Translations under genes and position numbers: made by a program | Assembly: GCF_001949145.1 (NCBI RefSeq) | Contig: NW_019091415.1 | Location: 39,160-103,159 of the forward strand | DNA length: 64,000 nucleotides | Source: Acanthaster planci | Lineage: Eukaryota > Echinodermata > Asteroidea > Valvatida > Acanthasteridae | Direction of reading: 5' to 3' | Part shown: one piece after another, positions 47,663-59,100 of the stretch | How the letters are laid out: every line of letters begins with the position of its first letter | Numbering within the stretch: position 1 is the first letter of the stretch | The notes under the pieces: model-generated | What the model was told of the DNA's origin: nothing | What the model saw: only the letters and a program-made list of their open reading frames with translations | The model's database searches: none

Positions 47663-49400
47663 AGTTGAAAGTTACATGAAGCAGCGCCATGAAAAAGCCA
47701 CACTTTTAGACCCCTTTTTTACAGCATGAATTCATTTGTCCGTCATTGCCCGCACTCATTGAACAGTTGACAAAGCCCAGTGCACGTGCACAGCTTCCCA
47801 TTCACTCATCGCATATTACACGCTGAGGTCTTGACCGTCAATCGCTCCGCATAGCAACAAGGCAGCATAGCAACGCACTGGGCCAAGGCCCAGAACAAAC
47901 GAGCCCTTATGTAATACACACAATGGGGGCTCTATACAGAACGGGCAGCGTGGCCGCAAAACCGAAGGGTCAATGGAAGTTGCCTGTGAGGGCTAGACTC
48001 GCCACTGGACAACCATTTTATGGGGTTTAGGCATTCAGAAAAAAAAGATATGAATTTTTGAAGATTTTTGAAAAACGAAAATATGAAAAAACCGCCCAGC
48101 AGCGCATGTAACGGTTAAAAAAAGCACCCGGCGGCAAGTGGTTAACTTGCAAGCAAGTTAGGGCAGTCACCACGTAAATCAACTGAGAGTAAGCACGAAG
48201 TGGAAAGGGACCATAGGTCACTGTCAATGTCTGTTCATGAGTTGCAGTTGTTGATAGGATTGTTAAGCTTTATCTGTCGAGAAGTTAGACCAGGCAGATT
48301 TTTTCTCATGTGATTAATTGACTTACTGAAAGGACACGCAAAATCTCTACAACAAGTGAAATTGGATGAGGGCGCCAGGAACTACTTAGAAATGTGGCTT
48401 AGTTTTTGGGCAAAGGTTTGATGGGTCAAAAATCATACAGTCTCAGGTGACAAATGCAGACATCCAGCTTGTCAAGGATGCCAGTGGAAGTGTTGGCTAT
48501 GGAGGCAAATGGTTCAGTGGCAAATGGCCACAGAAAATTACAGGGGGCGAGTACTCTATTGCTTAGAAAGAGCTATTTCCAACAGTTGATACAATGGAAA
48601 TTTGGGGCAAACTTCTGGCTGGGAAGCAAGTGGTCTTCTTCACAGACAATATGGCAATTAAACACATAATAAGCATACCACAGTTTGTCCTAAGATCATG
48701 ATTCTTGCATGCCAATTTGTGTTGCATTGCTTACTACATGACATATCATTTAAGGCAGTTCACATCAGGACGAAACATAATGCTATTGCTGATTTTCTTT
48801 CTCATTTTCAGTGGCACAGATTCCGGCAAGCCACACCTCAGGCAGACCAAAGGCCATCAACTTTGCCACCATAGCTATGGACAATTTAGCTATTGAGGCC
48901 CACAGACTTATCTCACAGTCTTTAGCTCCAGGTACCACTGCCACATATTGGAGGGTGGTCAGGGTTTTCTAAGACTTTTGCGAAAGTGCAGCACTTTCAA
49001 CGTCCTAGCTAGCCACAGCACAGCAAACAATTGCCTTTATTGCAGCGTCAGCAACAATTATGCTGCACGTGCCTGCCCTGGCATTAAAGGCATGGGGCCA
49101 TGCTGGGAAGATTTCTAGTAAAACATGCATCAACAAATGAAACAAACATACATATAACAAGAAAACACATATGCATAATTTCAAAATGCACGGAATGTTA
49201 AAAATTAGTTTCACAACCCTATTTCACTCCCTTCTTGGAGCAAAAGCTAAACAGCCATCAGGTACCGAAAGTTTCTGACGAAATTCCCAAGAATCTTGAC
49301 ATCATAGGATGGAGTCCTTTTTCCAGCAACTGTTTATTGTTACACAACAATGTGTAAACATGTATGCACATGTAATCCAGTAGAGTTAGCCTGTGCCATC

Positions 49401-49620
49401 ATGTCAGACTCAAGTGATGATAATTCTAGCGTCAATCCTTTTTCCAATCAGTTGTCATGTTCGTCTTGTTCATTTGACAAAGAAAGGGACATTGAAGGAG
49501 CTGATAAGCCACAAGAAATATTGCCTTATCAGTTCAAACCAGAGTACACTCAGGAAGACATTTTGCAACTCGATGCCATGGCATTGTAGCAACCCAGAGG
49601 ACAACAAAACACTAACTGGT
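49401..49620 (+). pseudogene. First-exon-like fragment of a P2RX7-C-type repetitive gene family
   Basis: The frame starts MSDSSDDNSSVNPFSNQLSC and continues ILPYQFKPEYTQEDILQLDA, then stops, followed in frame by RGQQNTNW. An acidic start, a PYQFxPE block and a terminal NT(D/N)W just before a splice donor (CTG|GTAATA near 49619) form the pattern of the many invertebrate proteins carrying the zinc-binding domain of the P2X7 C-terminus. The domain itself would be on a later exon and is not seen. The in-frame TAG suggests a dead copy. The match is from pattern memory only and needs a database check. Confidence 0.35.
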
Positions 49621-52600
49621 AATAATTTTCTCCTGCACCATTATAAAATATTCTGAAAGACATAATTGTCTCACCATTGGCTCTTCCATAGCTGTATTCG
49701 CTGACGTTTGATAAATCCTGTTTTAAAGTGAAACATGCGCTTATTATCATCGGCAAAACCAGGTGACACGAAACGTTGGGTTGAGATTTTTCTATAGATC
49801 CTACTGGGAAAGCTGATCGTGTGTTGTCAACAAATCTAACCCACAAACACTGGTAGCAAAAGTAGCTTGGGAATCTTTAAAACTGCTCTATGGGGAATTG
49901 TTTTGATTCCGACGACAGCCACCGACAACACAGTTTCTTGGCATTCTTTTGCAATTCGCAAGTCACGATATTATTACACGTGTACAACGCGATGCAAACA
50001 AAATGAACGTGAGGCATCAAGTTAGTTGTCCAATAGCTCTACCCTGTGTTAGGAAACAAGACCAAATGTAGTTGACTTGACATGTACGAGTTATATACCT
50101 GACTATGCTCCAGAACTGAGAACTTATTATTCTTAAGCGGACCGATCAACTTTCTTACCGGAACTATGCTTTCTGGTCTGGTAAGTCAAGTCCGTCCTAT
50201 GACATCACATATTTGCCAAGATTTGTCTGTTGCCCTCATTGACCGATTTTGATATATTTTTGTTTAGAGCCTGGGCAGAGACTGAAAAAAGTACACAGAA
50301 AATGCCAATTTTGATTTAATGACACAAAAGTGGGGTTAATCCAACTTATTGTATACAACACGGTTGAAAACGATCATATAACGTCAATATAACCCTGCAT
50401 GGTCCTTCAATTAAATAAACTCACAGTTGGAACACTTCATTAGTGTCACCTAGTCAATATCGTATTTTGGCTGATACCAATATATTGGGTTTTATATTGA
50501 TATATCACATTTATTCATTTCATATTCAAGGCAGGAAATTATATTTCTGGTACCGCATCGCAATTCGCGATGCATTTTCAGCTATATTGCTTCGCAGTTG
50601 CTGTGATGCAACCAGAAACATGAAAATAAAAGTGTCCGTTTTCGTGGCCAAGAAAAGCATTCAGCAATTTTACCTTTGATTTGTTTTACTCTTCACAAAA
50701 GCTTATAAAAAGTGGTAAAACGTACACAGTTACGTGTACATGTGGCGAACAATGATTTTTTGCATTGTTTAAATTGTTCTAAGGGTACCCCCTTATACCG
50801 CAATGGTGTGATCCAATTCACTTTTGCGACTTGTTCTAGCGTCCGTAATGCACATATTGCCTTCATGGGATGGGATACACACTGCTGTGCACAGGGCTAT
50901 CATCAGCATGTGGTGCTAGTCTACGTATGTTTGGTTAGCAAATAATTCTCTGTTTGGGACAAATTTTGTGACATTTCCAAGGCAAAGTGTACGCGAAATA
51001 TTGAGTGCGAGACTGAGAAACCAGGTAGGTGACTAAATTTATTCTTCAAATGTTGCCGTATAAGCCACCTGGAATATAAGCCTCAGGGACATTTTTCACT
51101 CAGAATGAGAACCAACGTAAGCCGTGCCTTATAAAAAATTACGGTACTGTGATGATGCATTATCATATTTTTTAATAAAGTTTGTTCCTCAATAGTGTCA
51201 TTTTTGATATATTTTTCAACATTAATGTTTTCGAAGTTTTTATACTTTTTATACATGTATTTCTCCAAAATCAAATATTTTTGATATATCGATATTACCA
51301 AATAACTAACATCAGCGATTTCAATATCAAACCCAAATTGATAATATCGATGTATCGACGGTGCTTAGTGTCAACTTAAGGTTAAGTAAGAGGTTCCAAA
51401 ATGCCTAAAACCTGAGAGTGCTACTTATGTTAAACTTTTGTAAGAATAGGTGAGTCAATGAGTAATTGTTAATTTCATCCAGTAAATGTGCTCCCCCCGC
51501 CAAAAAAAATGGGAGTTTGGGTTGGATGGTGATCGGAGTCACTATAAAGGGCCATATGAGCCATCCCACTCAGATGATAATATACTATCACCGAGTCCAC
51601 TAGCTCTGTACACTTTCTTGGTCTCTCCCCTTGGGCAATTGTTGATGGCACAATGCTGCACATAATGTAGTTATCCTATCTGCTGGGATAAAGATTGCAG
51701 ACCTGCCAACCCTGACATATTTTTTTCGAGTACCACATCAACGAAGGGGCATTAACCAGAAACCCAGTGCATGGCGACATATTAAACCAAGAAGCCTTAC
51801 TACATGTACTGTTGTTCACACAATGCTTACACTCAATCAGAAAAAGAAACAACTATGAACCACTTCATTCTAATGAACTTATGTACAGTTATCAGATTAT
51901 AACAGGACTCTTGTATTAACAGTGCTCTTATAAACAAGGTTCAACTGTACTTCATGGATTTATTGAATACATTTTCAATGATTAAGTCATTTCTGTAAAA
52001 AGTGAGGTGCTTAAACATTCTGAATACTTTCAAATCTGCTGTTATGTACTCACTCTGTAATGAAATTTGTTTCACTTACACTGTACCATCAGCTGTTTTA
52101 GCCATTGCGTCTGACAGCTTGGCCTAATAACTTTTTACAACTAGCAAGAACCTTCTGTGGATCATAGAATCTCATTTTCTTTTCGGGTGGGGGAGTGCTT
52201 TGACCATACTTTTATAGGAAAAAAATATCACCCAAGAAATGCATGTCATGTAATAAGAGGGGGAAGGCAATGAAGCGTGGCCAGGCACTTTCATGTTATG
52301 TTAACTACAGTGTGACATAACGGCTTCATTGTTCGCCCTCAGCTCTGCAAATAACTACAAACCAATGGGAGGGCTGGGCAACTCATTTTTCAGCCAGGCT
52401 GGCCCAAAGTGCTGTGGTATTTCATGCCATTGTACTTCACAATAGGGGGATTACAGCCTACTTGACTCATTGCAGTCAGTCCTGTCCCCACCTAAGGTCA
52501 CCTAAGGATCAGACGAATGTTGGCCATACGGGGTCAACTGGTGCTAAGTGGTTAATGTCTTACCATTTTGTTGACCTGTAAAGTAACATCGCAATCAAAA

Positions 52601-53282
52601 ACTGTTTCTGATTAGGTAATTTCACATGGGGAATGTTCATATTGTAATGATATTGTGAGCCTATGTAAAGTTAAAACCTTGCTTTATTTTGAGGTTCTCA
52701 TCACCAAGATTATTTTTTATTTAACGGCTGGCCATATTAACCTGTAAAGTCACAATAGAAAAACCTGGATTATTAAACCAGGTATTGTACTTGTTGCTGT
52801 GATGGCTGAGTTTGCCAAATGGGCTTTGTGATTGAGATGACAACTATTACCAGGTTGCTAGCTATTGTGACAGTGAAAAATTCTGGTAGCAACTCTAGGT
52901 TTGTTTAACCAAGCTTTTAGAGGATTGCCTCATTTATGATTGATGGCTGCGCCAAACAACAAACACTGGCAGCTTCCACACTGCTTGTCTCCACTGCGGC
53001 TCTTCTCACAAAACAGCTAAATTTTAGAATTTAAGATCTGAAATATTTTCTAAATTAAAGAAAATAATATCACACCAAACAATAAGTTGATGTTTGGATC
53101 AGCCCTTTATCTCTTGTATACATTTTTAAAAATTTGATTTTTTGTTCACACCCTCCAAAGTGTCTGGGCCAGAGCTGAGATACAACCAGACAATCCTAGA
53201 CAGCCCTACAGCATAGACTATCGAAAATGAGTTTTATCAGCTGAGCAAAAAGTTGTTGCTGTCCATGCTCAGTAAGCCTGTT
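49621..53282. other. Intron sequence with no gene recognised
   Basis: AT-rich sequence with tracts of TATCGATAT-like words at 50455-50515 and 51220-51360, a possible piggyBac-type end (GTGCTAAGTGGTTAA) at 52541-52555, and no recognisable coding region. Confidence 0.45.
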
Positions 53283-54010
53283 CGATATTCATTTCTTTTT
53301 ATATATCGCGATATCACGAAAAAATATCCCGATATCCAATATTATCATGATGACATCATGTTCCAATCCTTTATGCAAAACTTCAAAAAGAAAAAACTTG
53401 AGAGAAACTGAAACAAAAACTCTTCTTATACACTGCCAGTGTTTCCACTGGTGACAGTGGAAATGCCTCATCTCCTCCAGGTCCTTAGTTTTGTTTTGTT
53501 TTTCTACCACTGCCACTGCAATGATCATACTTTTTACAAAGGTCTGTGAAGTGTTATTGGGATTTTCTTTCACCTCTGCTTTGGGGACGTCTCAGAAATC
53601 ACAAGGAAATTTCATCCAATTGCAGAATTTGTTATACAGTTTACAGAGACTGACAACCAATTGAAGTGGTAATTACGTCAATGTAGCAGTTTACCACGAC
53701 TTCTGATACGAATTCATCGATGTGACACGCTGATTTTTGGCTAAAAATTTCTTCAATATTTTCAGAAATTCTAAAATGTAACCGAGAATAGGTTAAAAAA
53801 TCTGTTACACTGGTTTTATAGAAGGGACGTATTTCATTACGCATGTACATGTAAGTACTAGTAGAGATCGTATAGAATATGGGTAAGGTTTTTCATGAAA
53901 AGTTTGCCAACTAGCAACATGTAAATATTTTTTTCGTTCTTTAAAATGGCAGGCTTATTCTTTTTAAGCATAATTATGATCACTAATCATACTGAATCAA
54001 TTCCAACAGA
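53283..54010 (-). repeat. Dispersed repeat, copy 2 (hAT-like)
   Basis: The inverted counterpart of 34260-35100. The order of shared blocks is kept across the whole length, including the GATATCG-rich end at 53283-53340. It lies just upstream, in gene order downstream, of the exon at 54090-54396, only 80 bases from its donor site. No open frame of note. Confidence 0.65.
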
Positions 54011-54089
54011 TAGAAGTATCAGAATAAATACAATAAAAACCAACACTTAAAAACACTAGAAACAAAAAAAATCAATTACAATAACCTAC

Positions 54090-54396
54090 CTCTTCTTCAG
54101 ATAAAACTCCCGCTCTCATGAAGAACGTGTAGTAGCGATTCGCTTCTAATGGCCTGTTATGAAATCCATTGATGAATTGCTCATCCCCAATGGTGAAGGG
54201 CTCAGACAGCTCATGTGCCAAGAGTTTAGCCGTGATGTAAGGAAGTAACTTAGTGGTGGTCCGACGTCTGCGTACTGACTTATCTCTCTGATTGTAAGAA
54301 TTGGTGGCAGATAAAAGGTCCTCCATTGAATACTCGCTGGGAAGACTTTTTGGAAGACTAGGACCATCGAGAGGAACAACCACAATCAGAACATAG
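54090..54396 (-). CDS. LAR-type RPTP exon: membrane-proximal region with furin-type cleavage site
   Basis: The exon opens with the last base of a split codon after a CAATTCACAG acceptor and ends in phase 0 before a GTAGGT donor (307 bases). It begins YVLIVVVPLDG, matching the IVVVPL strand of LAR, and later has KLLPYITAKL, FTIGDEQFINGF and NRPLEANRYYTFF, all close to LAR (ELKPYIAA, FTLGDDKHYGGF). Between them is SVRRRRTTT, a four-arginine site where LAR-family receptors are known to be cut by a furin-like protease into two subunits that stay associated. The conserved position makes the same processing likely here, but this is inferred. It joins in frame to the transmembrane exon across the window's largest intron. 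Confidence 0.93.
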
Positions 54397-54417
54397 CTGT
54401 GAATTGCAACAAACAAA

Positions 54418-54482
54418 CAGAAACTTACAAGTCATCCATGCTAATACAAATAGACAGAAACTTACAAGTCATCCATGCTAAT
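54418..54482. repeat. Two-copy direct repeat beside a splice acceptor
   Basis: CAGAAACTTACAAGTCATCC at 54418 recurs at 54455, a period of 37 with a 28-base identical block. It lies about 22 bases from the exon at 54090-54396 on its acceptor side. Confidence 0.9.
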
Positions 54483-54590
54483 GTCAGAAAGGGCCCTACA
54501 TGTTCCTGAACTGAATTAAAAAAGAACTTTTTGGCTAAAAATAAACAAGATAGTAATGCCACCTATGAAAATCTAATTTAAAAAGCTTAA

Positions 54591-55104
54591 CCACTTGCTG
54601 CCGGGTGGATTTTTCTTGAGCAAGACAAGATGCCGGCTCATTTTCAAGATTTCCCGTTTTCAAAATTCTTCAAAAATTCATCATTTCATTTAATGGCCGT
54701 TAATACCAAAAAGAAGAACTCCTTGGGCACTATTCTAAAGCTGACAGGCAAGACTCGTTTGTTCCCGAAACTGGCACAGTGCACTGCTGACCTCTTTTCA
54801 ATAGGGGCCAGATTAGCGTGCAGCAATGTTGTGTGGCTCATCCCTGCGGTGGTGGAGAGCTTTTGTCCCTGGTGGTAATCTGCTCGCTCTAAATGCCTCA
54901 AACCTTGTATACTGTTTCAAAACAAGGCTGGATTTTTCTCCACTATTGAGAGCGAAAAAATGTCAGTAATGCCCAGCAGCTCAGTCTTTTGTGCTGAGCA
55001 CAGTCTTTTGTTATAAGGCCCAACTCTTTTGTCCCAGTTCCGGGCTCCCTGGCTCTACATATAAAGCCTATGTGCTCGAAAATGGGTCGCCCGGCAGGAA
55101 GTGG
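54591..55104 (-). mobile_element. 514-bp MITE derived from the piggyBac family at 45403
   Basis: It begins CCACTTGCTGCCGGGTGG after TTAA (54587-54590) and ends CGCCCGGCAGGAAGTGG followed by TTCA (a mutated TTAA). Its left 90 bases match the inverted right end of the 45403-48141 element, including TTTTCAAAATTCTTCAAAAA. Its right end resembles that element's inverted left end. The transposase is absent, so it is an internal-deletion derivative in opposite orientation. Confidence 0.8.
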
Positions 55105-56175
55105 TTCAAACAAGATCAACCACAAAGCACACAGCATGTCTCCAAACAAAATGAAGCCTTGCGATGTGTGTGTCTGCAAGACCGATCAAATTGTGTGTTT
55201 TGTTGATGAAATGTGGGTAGAAAAGCTTTCTTTTGTGAGCAGAGGAAGACAGCCTAAATTTTCTTGTGAAGTCTTGATAATTCTTTTTGAAGTGCTGCTT
55301 CACAATCTTGTGCAAAATTGTTCCCATTTTGATTTCTACAAAATGTGACCATATCCGTGTTTGCAATGGACTTTTTCTGTGGGTTTTACTGAGAGATACA
55401 TATAGTCAAATAAACAATGGTCACATGTGACCACTGCTCACACTTGGGCTTTTTTCACAAAAAATTTTTTTACCCAGACTGTGGCAGAAGTAACCGAGCT
55501 GGCAATGCAGTGACTTATGAGGGCACGTTGTGTGACCTTTCTGCATTTCATTTCGTTCTTAAACATAATGTTACCATCCTCATTATCATCTGGAAATGGT
55601 ACACTCTCAACACCATTTAGTCTCCCAACAGTGTCAATAATAATTGCGGCCATGATTGCAAACAAAAGAGAATAAAACTTACTGAAATATTTCCCACAAG
55701 CTACACCACGGCAAAAAGTGCTGTGCGCATGGGTACAAGTAGTTTCCCTGTATGAGGCATACCACTTTGCTCAGGCCAAATGTACGCTCTAATGGGCCAC
55801 TTTGCCATGCTTTTAGCGACTTGCGCTGTCAGCACTGGACTTTCCATTTTGGAAAAAGTGTCTTGGAAAGTTTTCCTGGGCAGAAATTGGCCGGTAAAAA
55901 ATGACTGCATGGCTCAAAAAAGTAACTAAGAGGAAAATGTCCTGGGATGTCTGCACTGGACTTAAAAAGGGAAAAACTAGCCATCATCTTGGTAAGTTTG
56001 ACCAAAAAAGTCCAAAGCAAGCACGGCTTTTGTCACAAGTCTATCTTATACAGGTCACTTTGACTAAAACTAAAATGTACAACAAAAGAAATCAGAAAAA
56101 CAAGCACAAAAAGTTAGCTATCTCTATTGAACATAAGGTAATTGCTGAGCTAATGCATGCATTTGAAGAATAATC
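55105..56175. other. Unrecognised open frames, possible old element
   Basis: Two plus-strand frames stand out. One starts MSPNKMKPCDVCVCKTDQIV (about 55135-55348), and one starts MTAWLKKVTKRKMSWDVCTG and ends HKVIAELMHAFEE (55901-56173). Between them the other strand also stays open (55438-55665). The second frame is lysine-rich. I do not recognise a family in any of them, and they may be remnants of a larger TTAA element next to the MITE. Confidence 0.3.
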
Positions 56176-59100
56176 CACTAGTTTTTATTGCTTTTTATAC
56201 CAAACATTCACTGTATTCACTCACTGTATGGGACCACCCCTTGAATCTAGTGGTGGGATGGTAATAGTCAATGTTGAAGCTGTGATTAATGTCTTGTTAA
56301 CTTCTAGAATGGGCACATGAGCAGGAGCTGCAGTAAGAAATTAACAAGATACATTTCAATGCAATTTGAATGTACTCCAGAAAAAGACAAAAAGGCTGAA
56401 AACAGCCACATTAAAGCATTAATAATTGAAGTTTTCTCCAGGACCTATATTCAATGTAAATTTATGTTCATGTATGGTTTTTATTACATTTGACCTTTGT
56501 CTTCTTTTCATGTGTAATATTAATAAAAATGGTGAAGTTTTGCTTTTCTACTTTTATGTTTAAGCAGTAAACAACAATACATCTTAAAATGGGGACAAAA
56601 TCCCCATTTCTCCAGGCAATTCAAATGTGAGGTGACCTGCTCTACAAAATGTTTTGGAATAAGGATTTTGGGTCAACACTTCCTGTAAAAAAGACAGGTG
56701 CATGTTTAGAGGAATACTACTGGAGACTAACACCGTTGAAAGTACATGTAGGTTCATATCTATTATCAAATTTAAATGATCAGACTGGAAGTAAGGGTCA
56801 AGCAATTCTGCGTACATGAAAAGAAATAGAAACCAACTATTACTCCATCACTTAGTGCAAACAGCAATATATGCAATGTTATGGTTGATTTAATGTGGAA
56901 TTTTGAAAAATAGACAAAATTAAATTAGTAAGCGCTTGTAATCTGACACCTGATGACGTCACCATGATGTAATTTCTGTAGAACATTTTTGACATAGACT
57001 TTCATTAAAATAACTGATTGACCCAGTGGCCCAAAAGAGCTTTCAAAAACATGTACAACACAAATAGGGAAAAATTAAATATTCAAAATTCCATAATAAA
57101 TCAGGTGATGACATCATTATGACGTCATGATTCGGCACACATCTTTGGATGAATAAATATGTGCAAGGTTTGCAGGGAAGTGACAAAACAGAAGGGTCAA
57201 AAGTTGTGTGTAGAATGACCCCTGTGTTATGCCTATAGGCAAAAAGTAAAAAAAAAAAAACATGAAGAACTAACACTAGAGGTCATCTCTGTTTGCAAAC
57301 AGAACAGAGGGCTTTTTCACAATCCTTTTCTAATTTGAATAATGTAGCGAAAGTGCGACTTAGTTTAATTTAAAGGATTGGTCGATTTAGGGGAGTCCCC
57401 CAGTGAGTAATGTCACGGGGAGAGTCATGTGGACAGTGTGTGCAGCATTGTGATTGGCTGCATGCTGTCCAGCCGTGCCGTGTACACGAGGGAGTATGTG
57501 CGCAGGCAGTGCAGTGAAGAGAAGCCATAAGGTAAGCAGTCTTTGATCTTACTGAGTGCAGGTTGTGTATGGTTGATGCGTGGAACGAGATATTTCGCAC
57601 GTGAAGTAGAGGCTTCACAGGTGCGTTGCGTCAATCAAAAGTTGGTGAGCGTATACTGAGAGTCAAGAGCGGCGTTGGTGTTCACGGCTCAGGTGAATAA
57701 TGGTGAACTGGGACCGACCACCCGCAGCTGTAGTAAACCACACACGCACTCAAGTAAACCACACATGCATTTAAATAGGCTCCACTGCGCGTTGTACATT
57801 AGCATCGTAGTAAACCAGTACATGCAGTAAGGTGGTCAGCATTATACAAAAGTTAGTCAACCACACATTGGTCAACATTGCACTTGTGCTACTCAACCAT
57901 ACGACGAATTTAATAAGTCATTAAAGGGTCCCACTTGAGTCCACATTCATTATCATTTTACTGCCTTTGTTTTTGTTGTACAATAAACCAGAATTGCCTT
58001 GTATGTTTCGAAACTAGGTGTCCAGTCGCAATCATGTTGGTGACTTATTTAGAAGGTTCAGCAATCAATTCCTTCGGCGGTACATTTCCACCCAAACGGG
58101 CCTGCATCCCTTTGCAAGGTTTTAACACAATCAGACATGTAAAATACAAAACATTATTATTATCACAAAAAGAGAGAAAGGTTTTACTGTGGCACTTGCC
58201 ACAAAGAACATGTTGGCTGGACGACAGCTTTCTAACGTGCAAGAATTTTCGGTAAGCAAAGAATATGAGTCTTACTTGTCAATTTAGAAAGGATGATTTT
58301 TGACTGAATAAGCTTATATTTACTTATCTTAAGAGGTACTTACAAATTTTATTATCAAAAAGGAATCTTTGGAAATCCAGAAACGAAGTTGGGAGGCAGT
58401 GTCAACATTGGCCCGTCCAATGTCAATAAAAATTCATGATCACGAAACTCCACTGCCACGGATTCCTTTTCCAAAAAATATAATAAACTTTCAGGAAACA
58501 ATGTTTGAAGACATTCTTTCAGTTTACTTTATGTCCTGGCAGTAGCTGCCCATAAATATAATGTTGCTGTGGTCATGTACATGTAGATCAAAAAGATTAT
58601 GGAGCTCACACAACATGCTCGTGGCTAACGTTTGCAGCACTGGCGCATGCTCTTTTTTCGAGGCCATTTTTCTCAGAAGTAGTTTTGATCTCAGCGATGT
58701 TTCCCGTCATCTTTTTGGAGCGGAGTTGCCTATGAGTATAAATAAGGTATCACTGGAAAGCCAGTTCATTTCTCTTTATTCTCATATGTATATCTCAAAA
58801 AGTCATAAATGAGGATCTTTCCTCATTATGCCATGGCAAGTCACAAATGATAGAGACTGTGCCCCATGTTGGCCATTATTTCATTGTACTTGTGATTTTC
58901 CACAGCTGTGAGTTATTATCAACAGTGCTAAATGTTTCTTCCATATAAAGTAAATTTGTCATGTTAGGGAGAATTGCAAAGGAACTTCAGGAGCCAAGGA
59001 AGAAGTTTGGTTTGCCTGCATGTTTGGGACAGAGGTGTTCGTCGTAGTGGCATTTGGAACCAAAATCTATTTGGACAGACTTCAGTTGTTAGGCGCGTGA

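Larger units (their letters stand above)
45403..48141 (+). mobile_element. piggyBac element, near-complete, TTAA-flanked
   Basis: TTAA at 45399-45402 and 48142-48145 brackets an element starting CCACTTCCAGCCGGGGGCTC and ending CACCCGGCGGCAAGTGG. It carries one plus-strand transposase (46015-47662), interrupted only by the assembly gap. The 5' leader holds three 26-base tandem repeats. Excision restores the retroelement frame as YLGLNLQ. The ends are shared with the MITE at 54591-55104 and with other termini in the window, so this copy belongs to the family that gave rise to them. Confidence 0.92.
39500..49030 (+). mobile_element. DIRS/Ngaro-like retroelement, decayed, with three nested DNA transposons
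   Basis: Plus-strand remnants run in polyprotein order. The gag-like part (40400-40720) has VREK-W-GE-VDLG and WTHAFLIISSI. The RT entry (40980-41260) has LIKLLRSYPDKEVAQLLESS, NLKSVLCNQAI and AGPFSIRP. The RT box HYMDDFLCV is near 41585, then FLGIPFA (43855) and FIYLGLNLQAS (45383, then 48146). RNase H-like sequence (48220-48830) has HELQLLIGLLSFICREVRPG, ADIQL-KDASGSVGYGG and TDNMAIKHI, and LAPGTTATYWRVVRVF near 48930 resembles the N-terminus of the tyrosine recombinase. Stops and frameshifts are many. Insertions sit at 41643-43807, 43868-45342 and 45403-48141. Element ends are not defined. Confidence 0.78.

Noticed and set aside
54418-54482. Duplicated 12-base microexon candidate (AG, CATGGATGACTT, GTAAGT) beside the 54090-54396 exon
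   Set aside because: The downstream copy would leave an intron of only about 30 bases before the acceptor at 54397, too short for normal splicing. It would also not repair the phase mismatch.
58330-58520. Candidate for the missing receptor exon on the minus strand (starts EFRDHEF, contains LDGPMLTLPP)
   Set aside because: The acceptor phase fits and the peptide faintly recalls LAR (LDGMITVQLP), but a stop follows before any donor in the required phase and the expected tyrosine end is absent.
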